Positions 1 to 6,537 are shown, counted from the stretch's first letter. The stretch is DNA of 7,600 bases from an uncultured Leptolyngbya sp. (GCA_937899365.1 CALBPH010000239.1:1-7600), one strand, 5' to 3'. Program-made: numbers and translations. The notes: generated by a model from the sequence alone, not told the origin.

Positions 1-4
1 GTGA

Positions 5-802
5 TTAAGAGGCTACTGAAGAATTGAAATGGGAGTTCAGAGTCCCAGTTAGAATGTCGAGCGAATTACACAATTCGAAACTTGATAATTGCTCTGGATA
101 ATAAGATTTGGCTAGCTCTTGAATCATGGGTTTGTCAGAATATTTGGTGCCGTTTATAGTGTTTGCAATCTCATCTGCTAATCGGCCACTGCCCGCAATA
201 ATAATTGTCTGTCTGCCAACTGATAAATTAAGTACTAAGTCGCTCAACGAAATTTTTCCACCGTTAATCAATATGGTTATTGAAGGACAGTGGCTAGCTA
301 ATATAGATGCACAATGAGCTAACCAAGGTGATTCGCTACCCCAGGTAACGCCTGGAATTAAAGCAAAGTGCGTATGATGCTTTTCTAAATTAGTTAAGTC
401 ATGAGACTCAATACCGGTATTTGGGTTCAAGATATACCCCGGTAAGTGAACTTTTACTTTTGGAGCAATACCAACCAGGGGAAATGTACCACCAATCTTC
501 TGACGAGCTTCGCCGATCATTTGAATGACGCCAGCCTCTGTTCCACCATCAAAAACTGTTATGCCATAGGTTTCAGCTATGGGAGCTAATACCTGGGTAA
601 ATAGTTGAGCCACTCGAGCTTTGCTTTCTGGACTCATTTTGCTAGCGCCACCAATGATAACCATACTAGGTGCAGGCGCTGTTAATCCTAAGGCATCTAA
701 TGACTGTTGGTACGTGAATGTCTCTGGAGCATCTAAAACGTAAGCGGTTTGGCCGTTAGAGAACGTGTATTTGAAAGCAATATTGGTAGAGTCTTGGTGC
801 AT
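5..802 (-). CDS. Stand-alone SLOG-fold protein, prokaryotic LSDAT (TRPM-like) type
   Basis: This 265-residue protein is complete. It matches the prokaryotic LSDAT branch of the SLOG superfamily, which is related to the nucleotide-binding N-terminal region of TRPM channels. Visible motifs are a GGAS glycine loop at 51-54 after a hydrophobic strand (MVII), DGGTEAGV at 85-92, HTHFALIPG at 143-151, WGSES at 154-158, INGG at 179-182 and AGSGRLAD at 203-210. These loops fit a Rossmann-like nucleotide pocket. The first 40 residues and the last 50 or so look outside the core. There is no signal peptide, no membrane helix and no fused effector domain, so it is probably a cytosolic ligand-binding protein. 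The start is well fixed: AGGAG (complement of 809-813) lies 6 nt before ATG, and an in-frame TAA directly precedes it. It is divergent from the TIR-WD40 gene, which suggests it reads or controls a NAD-derived signal. That role is inference; the family call is fairly secure. Confidence 0.8.
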   Translation of the reverse strand: MHQDSTNIAFKYTFSNGQTAYVLDAPETFTYQQSLDALGLTAPAPSMVIIGGASKMSPESKARVAQLFTQVLAPIAETYGITVFDGGTEAGVIQMIGEARQKIGGTFPLVGIAPKVKVHLPGYILNPNTGIESHDLTNLEKHHTHFALIPGVTWGSESPWLAHCASILASHCPSITILINGGKISLSDLVLNLSVGRQTIIIAGSGRLADEIANTINGTKYSDKPMIQELAKSYYPEQLSSFELCNSLDILTGTLNSHFNSSVAS

Positions 803-1119
803 TTATCTCTCCTACCTGACTGCTGGCTTTAGGGGTAAACCGCTTAGGCAAACATAATGACATATTATCCATAAAACTAGAGTACCCAGAGTACTAAGCA
901 CGTTGAGAATGGAAAGTGGGATAGCAATTTGATTGAGAGATGCCCTCTGAAAATGGTAATTCCACTTCTGGCTTCGTTGTTCGTTGAAATGATCTTATTT
1001 ACAAGATGCTGATGTATGGTGTTCTGAATAGTTGGTGCATCTCCTGACTTCTAGCAGTGGCTAGCATCCGTATAGTCTGTTCAATATATATAGACTGGCC
1101 ACAAATGCAATCACTCAGT

Positions 1120-1143
1120 ATTCACTCTAAGAAGTGAGTGAAT
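1120..1143. repeat. Inverted repeat, 8-bp arms, 8-nt spacer
   Basis: ATTCACTC (1120-1127) and GAGTGAAT (1136-1143) are perfect inverted arms. A further TCACTC copy lies at 1111-1116, 11 nt upstream of the matching hexamer in the left arm, so the unit occurs three times within 33 bp. There is no T-run after it, so it is not an intrinsic terminator. It could be a dimeric repressor site or an mRNA hairpin between the divergent SLOG and TIR genes. Function is inferred only from position. Confidence 0.45.
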
Positions 1144-1182
1144 CTAGCAATGTTATTTATATCAATATCTTCATTACGCTGA

Positions 1183-1211
1183 ATATGCACCTTAGAAGAA
1201 GGTGTCCATAT
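1183..1211 (+). promoter_or_regulatory. Leader hairpin covering a ribosome site and ATG
   Basis: ATATGCACCTT (1183-1193) can pair with AAGGTG (1199-1204) and CATAT (1207-1211), with a 2-nt TC bulge and an AGAAG loop, giving 11 base pairs. The 3' arm contains AAGG, 7 nt ahead of the ATG at 1210-1212, so the hairpin would hide both the ribosome-binding sequence and most of the start codon of a 21-codon ORF. This resembles leader-peptide or translational-switch geometry. The base pairing is seen; the regulatory role is inference. Confidence 0.35.
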
Positions 1212-1351
1212 GTCTCTCATTCACGTTACTGGTAATTTTATTAAGAAATGCATAGATAAATTGCTTCCGCATTAAGAAGATAGTCAGGAAACATGCTGAT
1301 TAATCCTAATTTTTGGAAAAATCTTGGTTGGTGTGCATATTTCAAAAACCC

Positions 1352-1388
1352 TTGATGTATCTTTAGAAAGACGTCTTTAAGGCATCAA
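1352..1388. promoter_or_regulatory. Nested palindrome just upstream of the TIR-WD40 start
   Basis: AAAGACGTCTTT (1367-1378) is a perfect 12-bp palindrome. It sits inside a second inverted pair, TTGATG (1352-1357) and CATCAA (1383-1388). The element ends 4 nt before the GTG start at 1393, and AAGG, the only nearby ribosome-binding match, lies at 1379-1382 between the palindrome and the right outer arm. Protein binding here, or folding of the mRNA, would block translation initiation or transcription. It is a candidate autoregulatory operator or 5' hairpin. A single 12-bp palindrome is not rare by chance, so position is the main argument. Confidence 0.4.
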
Positions 1389-1392
1389 ATGA

Positions 1393-4300
1393 GTGCGTAT
1401 GAGTCTGACTAATAGAATGGCTCAATATAGGTTACGCCTTGCTTATCGACGGCCTACAGCAGATCGTCTACGACGTATTGCTGTAATCAAGCCGCGAGAC
1501 AATGACATCTTTGTCAGCTATGTTGCCCAAGATGCTGACTTTGTCAGACGTTTGGATAAGTCTATTCGAGATCAAGGATTGGATCCTTGGATTGATTTTG
1601 ACGATATCCCTGATTTTAATCACGAACTGGATAGGGATACTCATTACGAACAGGAAATAAAAGCTGGTATTTTAGGGGCTGACGTATTTGTTTTAGTGCT
1701 TTCTAAGGCTGCTCTGGCTGCTGCTCAACCTATACAGCAGCTTAAGTTAGCTCAGCGTTTAAATAAACTGATTATTCTTTTATGTAAAGAGCTGCCTGAC
1801 GAGTGCGATGAGAGAATTGCTTTTCTTGATGATTTACACTATCTAGATTTGAGTTCTCCGTTGGTGGGTAGGGTATTTGAACAGATTGCCCTCAATATTA
1901 TTCATCTCCAAACTTATACAAGACTGCTAGCAAGAGCAACTGAGTGGGATAATCAGGGGCGTCCGCAGCAGTACTTGTTAACGCCGGAGGACCTTAAAGC
2001 AGTCAAAAAACAAAAGCGCTGGATTGAAACTCATAGGTTGGGTAACCAGTTTCAATTTACCAGTGTTCAGAAAATATTTTTGGAGACTGTTAATAAGGTC
2101 CATGAAACGTCTGAATATTTTGGTAAAAGCCCACCAGATATTTTTGTTTCTTACTCCCGTAGTAATAAACATTTTGTTGAAAAGCTTAGTCAAGCGCTAA
2201 AGAACGAACGTTGGAAGGTTTGGATTGATCGGGACAGAATTCCGGTGGCAGCTAACTGGCGAGATGAAGCTGAAGAGGGTATACGTTACGCCCACACCAT
2301 AATTTTTGTCATTTGTCCCGAATCACTTCGTTCTAAAAACTGTCAGTGGGAATTCGAAAAAGCTAAGAAGTATAAAAAACGAATTATTCCGGTTGTTAGC
2401 CATAGTGAATATAATCGCGATATTTTTCGAGCAATGGGACTTGCATCCGTGCAATATGTCTCTTTTATTCGTGATAATCAATCGTTTTCTCAGTCTTTAA
2501 GACAGCTGTTGGACGCTTTAAAGGAGAATTTAGATGATCTGAAAATATATAGACGGTTACTAATTAAGGCTTATGATTGGTCCGAGCGTGAGCGTGCGGA
2601 TGGATTTCTAATGTCTCGTGATGAGTATAAGGAAATTCAATCTTGGCATAAGCAGCGTCAAATTACACAGAATAATGATAACCGTGAGATTGAACCGCTT
2701 CTCTCTCGTCAGAAAGAATATATCAGAGCGAGTCAACGCTACCTAGATTCACAACGACATCGTCAGGGATTGGCTCTATCTCTTGTGTTAGCAATTTCTC
2801 TGGGTCTGGCAGGCCTGCTAGTTGGTAAAACGCTGGGTGAGATTCGAGCCTTAGTGAGATCCTTAGATGATTTACAAGGATTAGATGCGTTGATGACTGG
2901 TTTGAAAGCATCTAAACGGGTTAAGAATACAGATGTGTTTGTTAAGTCTTTGCGACCTGGATTACGTGCTAAAGCAACAACAGCTCTACATCGAACGACA
3001 CTTAATCTCCGAGAGATTAATCGTCTTGAAGGACATAATGGGAAAACGTTTTCTGTTGTTTTCAGTCCTGATGGACAACATATGGTGTCAGTGGGTGCGG
3101 ATAATTACGTTCGGTTTTGGCCATTAGATCGACCGACTCAGCTAAGTAGTGCAAATGAGGATGTAACTGCTCACCAATGTAAGTCAGATACTAATATCGC
3201 CCCTACTGTTTCCCATAAGAAGCCAGTCGTAACTGCTGCATATAGTTCTGACGGTCAAACAGTTGCTACAGGAGATAGAGATGGGGTTATAAAACTGTGG
3301 CATTGTTCCGGTCTGATAAAGAAGACACTGTCTCAGCAGCATCAGGGGTCGATTAATCGAGTTGTATTTAGTCCAGGGAGTCAATATCTGGCGTCAACTG
3401 GGTTAGATGGGCAAGTCTTTTTATGGACTCGAGAAGATAGTTTTAGCGAGTTAATTGAGCTGGAGTATGAGGGTGATAAGCCATTTTCAACGGTGGCATT
3501 TAGTCCTAATGGTCGCTTTTTGGCCGCCGCAACGTTTGACGGTCAAGTGTATTTGTGGACGATCAAAGGAAAGTTGCTTCAAACCTACCAATATCAAGGC
3601 ACTGCTCCTGCAAATTTTGTGTCTGTCTTTAAGGGAGATAGTATTTTTACAATGCGATTTAGCCCCGATAGCTCTTTGCTAGCTTTTTCTGGAGCTAAAG
3701 GGTTGATTCAGATTCAAGATTTAAAAAATCTGAAAAACAAGACAGGTCGCTTGCTGTCGGATCACGACGGTGGAGTATATCAGCTTGCCTTTAGTTCTGA
3801 TGGGGCTACCCTGGCATCGGCCAGTGAAGATGGGACCATAAAACTCTGGGAGCCAAGACGAGATCGTGGCAATGAGTTGGTGCATACCCTACGAGGCCAT
3901 CAAGGACCAGTCTACCGAGTCAGCTTTGGCCCTCGGGACGATGTTCTAGCGACGGGTGGTGCTGATGGCATTGTACGTCTTTGGCTTAGGGATAAGGGTG
4001 TTCAGATTGAAGCCTTTGAGGGGCATGAGGATGAGATCTCTAGTCTTGAATTTTCTCCTAAACCAACTCTTGGCTATGAATCGGTTTTAGTGTCTGCCAG
4101 TGATGATGGTCAGATTCGGTTGTGGAATATTGATAGTCCGATTCATCCTTTTCCCCATAACAGTCATGTTTTTGATGTTACATTTCGCCCAGATGGCAGG
4201 GTGATTGCCTCTGGTGGTGTTCACAATGTTAGACTCTGGCGTCCTGACGGAACATTACGCTCTCACATTGCTTTTGATAAAGCCAGTGATATCCAGAAAA

Positions 4301-5304
4301 GAGAGTATAAGGCCAATGATGTAAAGACAGTGGATTACAGTCCTGATAATCGTCTGTTAGCCGCTGGCGGTTCTGAAGGGCAAATTAAAGTTTGGGAGCC
4401 CGAAGTTAATACTGCTGAGCCTATTCAAACTCTGGCGGCTCATCTAGATGGTCAGGGCGTCATAGATTTGAAGTTTAGTCCCAATGGTCGATGGCTGGCG
4501 TCTGGTGGCGGTGATAGGACTCTGAAGTTGTGGACAGTTAAAAACGGAAGTTTAGACCTTTACGACACATTGAAACATTTGAATGAGGTTACAGCGGTTG
4601 CATTTAGTCGAGATAGCCAGTTGCTTGTGACAGCTACTAAAGCTGACAGTGATGTGGGTGAGAGGGGGCTCTTAATTTGGAGTGTTTCTGGAGCTAGGCG
4701 CGATAGTTTCAAACCGAAACTTAAGATTGAGACTGAGCTGGCCCATGAGGGAAGTGTTTTAACGATAGCAATGCAGCAACAGCATCCTCAGATGATTGCT
4801 TCAGGTGGTGTAGACGGAAAAATTAATCTTTGGGATGCTTCGGGAAAATTATTGCAAACCCTTGATGCCCATAGTGATCCGGTTACTAATGTAGCCTTTA
4901 GTGAAGATGGCTTATTTTTAGCCTCCTCCAGCAGGGATGGAACGGTTAGAGTCTGGACATCCCAGGGGGATTTAATTTCTGAATTAGAACGCCATAGTCG
5001 AGCTGTCTCTAGTGTGGAATTTGGCCCTGGTTCGGGTGATCGTTTAGCCTCCTCTAGCTTGGATGAGGATGTTTTGCTTTGGGAGCTTTGGGATTTGTCT
5101 GGAGTGGCGCTCACTCAGCAAAATCAAAATAGAGAAATTTTACGGATGTTGATTTCAAGTGGTTGTGATGCAGCTGTTACATTTCTAGCTACCCACCATA
5201 CTGAGGGAAAAACTTCGAGTGATATCAGCGAAGCGCAACAGGAAATCCTGACTGAAATTAATGAGGTTAATCATTTCTGTCAGGATTATGTCGATATAAA
5301 GTAG
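1393..5304 (+). CDS. Tandem TIR, transmembrane, WD40-repeat protein (predicted NADase signalling protein)
   Basis: This is a 1303-residue multidomain protein. TIR 1 covers about 38-170 (DIFVSY, PWIDFDDIP). A helical linker with a TRLLARATEW motif follows at 172-236. TIR 2 covers about 249-378 (DIFVSYSR, VWIDRDRIP, CPESLRSKNCQWE), followed by the same kind of linker at 382-450 (YRRLLIKAYDW, QKEYIRAS). A single uncharged hydrophobic helix lies at 459-478. A coupling helix at 488-545 ends in REINRLEGH, typical of cyanobacterial WD40 proteins. I count 15 WD units ending in W576, W636, W678, W722, Q775 (no Trp), W819, W864, W911, W949, W1001, W1047, W1096, W1147, W1188 and W1230, probably two propellers. 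The tail keeps a divergent GCD element at 1258-1260. TIR 2 retains the catalytic glutamate, Glu320 in an SxxCxxE context; TIR 1 has Gln116 at that position. TIR domains of this type cleave NAD+, and the WD40 array is the likely sensor. GTG 1393 directly follows an in-frame TGA; ATG 1399 is an equally possible start. Confidence 0.92.
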   Translation: MRMSLTNRMAQYRLRLAYRRPTADRLRRIAVIKPRDNDIFVSYVAQDADFVRRLDKSIRDQGLDPWIDFDDIPDFNHELDRDTHYEQEIKAGILGADVFVLVLSKAALAAAQPIQQLKLAQRLNKLIILLCKELPDECDERIAFLDDLHYLDLSSPLVGRVFEQIALNIIHLQTYTRLLARATEWDNQGRPQQYLLTPEDLKAVKKQKRWIETHRLGNQFQFTSVQKIFLETVNKVHETSEYFGKSPPDIFVSYSRSNKHFVEKLSQALKNERWKVWIDRDRIPVAANWRDEAEEGIRYAHTIIFVICPESLRSKNCQWEFEKAKKYKKRIIPVVSHSEYNRDIFRAMGLASVQYVSFIRDNQSFSQSLRQLLDALKENLDDLKIYRRLLIKAYDWSERERADGFLMSRDEYKEIQSWHKQRQITQNNDNREIEPLLSRQKEYIRASQRYLDSQRHRQGLALSLVLAISLGLAGLLVGKTLGEIRALVRSLDDLQGLDALMTGLKASKRVKNTDVFVKSLRPGLRAKATTALHRTTLNLREINRLEGHNGKTFSVVFSPDGQHMVSVGADNYVRFWPLDRPTQLSSANEDVTAHQCKSDTNIAPTVSHKKPVVTAAYSSDGQTVATGDRDGVIKLWHCSGLIKKTLSQQHQGSINRVVFSPGSQYLASTGLDGQVFLWTREDSFSELIELEYEGDKPFSTVAFSPNGRFLAAATFDGQVYLWTIKGKLLQTYQYQGTAPANFVSVFKGDSIFTMRFSPDSSLLAFSGAKGLIQIQDLKNLKNKTGRLLSDHDGGVYQLAFSSDGATLASASEDGTIKLWEPRRDRGNELVHTLRGHQGPVYRVSFGPRDDVLATGGADGIVRLWLRDKGVQIEAFEGHEDEISSLEFSPKPTLGYESVLVSASDDGQIRLWNIDSPIHPFPHNSHVFDVTFRPDGRVIASGGVHNVRLWRPDGTLRSHIAFDKASDIQKREYKANDVKTVDYSPDNRLLAAGGSEGQIKVWEPEVNTAEPIQTLAAHLDGQGVIDLKFSPNGRWLASGGGDRTLKLWTVKNGSLDLYDTLKHLNEVTAVAFSRDSQLLVTATKADSDVGERGLLIWSVSGARRDSFKPKLKIETELAHEGSVLTIAMQQQHPQMIASGGVDGKINLWDASGKLLQTLDAHSDPVTNVAFSEDGLFLASSSRDGTVRVWTSQGDLISELERHSRAVSSVEFGPGSGDRLASSSLDEDVLLWELWDLSGVALTQQNQNREILRMLISSGCDAAVTFLATHHTEGKTSSDISEAQQEILTEINEVNHFCQDYVDIK

Positions 5305-5393
5305 GCGGTTGCTGATGTAGGGAACGCACCGATCCGTTAAGAACGCCTAAAGTCAGCATCCTGCAGATATCATCAGCTCGAGGAGCCTTAACG
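5302..5393. repeat. Overlapping inverted repeats in a convergent gap
   Basis: The gap between the TIR-WD40 stop and the small exported gene holds three inverted pairs: TAGGCG (5302-5307) with CGCCTA (5344-5349), GCTGATG (5311-5317) with CATCAGC (5371-5377), and CGTTAAG (5335-5341) with CTTAACG (5387-5393). The pairs cross one another, so they cannot all form at once. A loosely repeated unit, TTAAGAACGCCTAAAG and TTAACGCCCAAAG, recurs about 50 nt apart. Two convergent genes should end near here, but no stem with a T-run is seen, so canonical intrinsic terminators are absent. Confidence 0.35.
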
Positions 5394-5441
5394 CCCAAAG
5401 GAACGACTGTGTTGAATAATTCTGACTAATTGCAACAATTG

Positions 5442-5609
5442 TTAGGACGATCTACAGCTTGAAGGATCGTTAATCGGATCACAGTATCCGTAATAGTTCG
5501 AAGCCACTTGCGATGAGTCGTGACTTTGTAACTGTGCTGTTTTAGAAATGGCTGGAAGAGCTAAGGCTGCTGATAGGAGGGTGATGTAAAGCCAAGCTGA
5601 TGTTTTCAT
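5442..5609 (-). CDS. Small exported protein of 55 residues with two cysteines
   Basis: This short ORF reads MKTSAWLYITLLSAALALPA at its N-terminus: a lysine, a hydrophobic core of about 15 residues, then small residues suited to signal peptidase (possible cuts after A17, A20 or S22). The predicted mature part is only about 35 residues, polar, with YYGYC at 39-43 and a second cysteine at 52. The two cysteines could form a disulfide in the periplasm. A good ribosome site, GGAG, lies 8 nt before the ATG, which together with the signal peptide supports a real gene. I do not recognise a family and assign no function. It runs convergent to the TIR-WD40 gene and in the same direction as the DUF1643 gene, from which it is separated by 276 bp, so it probably has its own promoter. 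Confidence 0.65.
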   Translation of the reverse strand: MKTSAWLYITLLSAALALPAISKTAQLQSHDSSQVASNYYGYCDPINDPSSCRSS

Positions 5610-5885
5610 GGTGATTTCTCCGAAATAACTGCCTACTGTATGGATGCTTTGGGCATCTCTTGGCTTACTGGTTACTTCTATTTAAACATCAAATTTCCGG
5701 AAATGGGTTTGTCTTTGTAGACGCTTTGCAGGGTGTCATAGACATTTTATGGATCAGGGCTGAATGGGTTTGTCGGAGGCTAATTTTGAGTAGACAGTGA
5801 GTGATTATGGTTATTTTTGACGTTGATTGGGAGGGAGGTGAGGCGGATATGTGGGTATATGAAAAAACACTATAAAGGGCAGGTT
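5610..5885. other. Intergenic region with a palindrome and a direct repeat
   Basis: This 276-bp gap lies upstream of the small exported gene and downstream of DUF1643. It contains a perfect 12-bp palindrome, ATTTCCGGAAAT (5693-5704), and a 12-bp direct repeat, AATGGGTTTGTC, at 5702-5713 and 5763-5774, overlapping the palindrome by 3 nt. A weak 5-bp hairpin, GATGC/GCATC, lies at 5643-5657. The promoter of the small exported gene should be here, but I cannot name its hexamers with confidence. The G-rich stretch at 5829-5845 shows no recognisable feature. Confidence 0.4.
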
Positions 5886-6395
5886 CTAGGGCCACGGTTT
5901 TGGTTGGGTGGTGCGCTTGATATATAGAGGGTGACGGGGTTGGCCGGAATTATTGCGCATGAGGCAGTGGAGTTTGTGTTGATGGGGATGTAGCAGCTTG
6001 ACGATAGTCTGATCACGCTTGAAGAGCGTGCCCCAGTTCCCCCAAGCCAAAATAACTTTGTTGGCTGATTCGGTGGCTTGGAGCAGATAGTGATCGTTAT
6101 CTGGACCGATGGGTTCGGATGTCTGTTGGAGGTTTGATGGGTGGGGGGTGCGAGAGGCAAAAAGATTGACGATATTTAATTGGTGGTAACCCCAACGTTG
6201 GGCAAACTGCGAGCAAGCACGGATGGTTGGGTCGTCTCGTTCAGCATTGGCTTGACTGGGATTGAGCATAATGAAGGTTACTTTGTGGTTGTTAAGGCTA
6301 GGGCTAGACCAAGACCGAGTGAGGCAATAGCGATAGCGATGAGATGGATCGAAGATCGCCGATCCGTTAGTGGAATTCGTTACAATTATTGACAT
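5886..6395 (-). CDS. DUF1643 family protein
   Basis: This 169-residue protein has the conserved core of DUF1643: a YRY(C)L block near 21-25, the FIMLNPSQAN segment at about 41-50 followed by DDPTIRAC, the WGY element, a VNLFASR strand, GPDND, the strand-loop VILAWGNWG, and a C-terminal GQPRHPLYIK. Length is normal for the family, and there is no signal peptide or membrane helix, so it should be cytosolic. The biochemical function of DUF1643 is unknown to me and I give none. The ATG at 6395 has no clear ribosome-binding sequence, though the family core begins soon after it. The gene is divergent from the MFS transporter, with 142 bp between their starts. The asparagine-, aspartate- and histidine-rich conserved residues would suit an enzyme, but that is only inference. 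Confidence 0.85.
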   Translation of the reverse strand: MSIIVTNSTNGSAIFDPSHRYRYCLTRSWSSPSLNNHKVTFIMLNPSQANAERDDPTIRACSQFAQRWGYHQLNIVNLFASRTPHPSNLQQTSEPIGPDNDHYLLQATESANKVILAWGNWGTLFKRDQTIVKLLHPHQHKLHCLMRNNSGQPRHPLYIKRTTQPKPWP

Positions 6396-6410
6396 TGGTC
6401 TGTCGCAACG

Positions 6411-6439
6411 TTGGTGTGACCATGTTTCTTAACTACAAT
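6411..6439 (+). promoter_or_regulatory. Candidate sigma-70-type promoter for the MFS gene
   Basis: TACAAT at 6434-6439 matches five of six bases of the -10 consensus. TTGGTG at 6411-6416 lies 17 nt upstream as a weak -35 (three of six bases). Transcription would begin near 6446, giving a leader of about 90 nt that contains the palindrome at 6470-6481 and the ribosome site at 6526-6529. This is prediction only. Confidence 0.35.
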
Positions 6440-6469
6440 CCGAGCTCTTGGTGTTGGATGCCGTAGGTT

Positions 6470-6481
6470 ACAACCGGTTGT
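6470..6481. promoter_or_regulatory. 12-bp palindrome, candidate operator
   Basis: ACAACCGGTTGT is a perfect 12-bp palindrome in the 142-bp divergent region between DUF1643 and the MFS gene, roughly 25-35 nt downstream of the predicted MFS transcription start. That position would suit a repressor acting on transporter expression. No regulator gene is visible nearby, and one such palindrome can occur by chance. Confidence 0.35.
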
Positions 6482-6537
6482 GTTGGTTGGAATCTTGATT
6501 GCAGCTGGGTGCATTTTTGTCTTATGGAGAAACTGTT

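Larger units (their letters stand above)
803..1392. other. Divergent intergenic region rich in inverted repeats
   Basis: This stretch separates the SLOG and TIR-WD40 genes and is visibly AT-rich. I see no tRNA, rRNA, CRISPR array or convincing protein gene in it. It holds a near-tandem 9-nt repeat (AGAGTACCC then AGAGTACTA, 879-896), three inverted repeats listed separately, and a 21-codon ORF at 1210-1275 (possible leader peptide, see findings). A weak minus-strand -10-like element, GATAAT (complement of 864-869), could serve the SLOG gene, but no matching -35 is seen. TATATATA at 1085-1092 is the best -10-like stretch pointing to the TIR gene, also without a good -35. If that is right, the TIR mRNA would have a leader of about 300 nt containing all three hairpins. 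Both promoter guesses are weak. Confidence 0.6.

Noticed and set aside
803..1392. CRISPR array, tRNA or insertion-sequence remnant in the divergent region
   Set aside because: There are no regularly spaced repeats, no cloverleaf or T-loop signature and no transposase fragment; the repeats present are short and isolated.
4788..5114. Antisense ORF of 108 residues within the WD40 coding region
   Set aside because: The product is Ser, Pro and Lys rich, as expected from reading antisense to repetitive WD40 codons; the plus-strand frame encodes clear WD units.
5..5304. Calling the locus a canonical Thoeris system
   Set aside because: There is no SIR2-SLOG ThsA protein, and the TIR protein is a large WD40 fusion rather than a small ThsB. 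Only the TIR plus SLOG logic is shared.
5640..5720. Plus-strand 26-codon ORF starting at ATG 5640
   Set aside because: No ribosome site lies upstream, and it occupies the expected promoter region of the opposite-strand small gene.
126..5774. Third copy of ATGGGTTTGTC at 126-136 matching the direct repeat near 5700
   Set aside because: An 11-base match between distant places in a 7.6-kb window is expected by chance, and the copy lies within the SLOG coding sequence.
5689..5895. Minus-strand ORF of 68 residues with a GTG start overlapping the DUF1643 stop
   Set aside because: The overlap looks operon-like, but the product is rich in Ser, Thr, Ile and His without any recognisable pattern, no ribosome site is evident, and the ORF runs through the repeat-bearing gap.
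5870..6160. Minus-strand ORF of 96 residues overlapping DUF1643 in another frame
   Set aside because: The overlapping frame encodes the conserved DUF1643 core, and this one shows no domain pattern.
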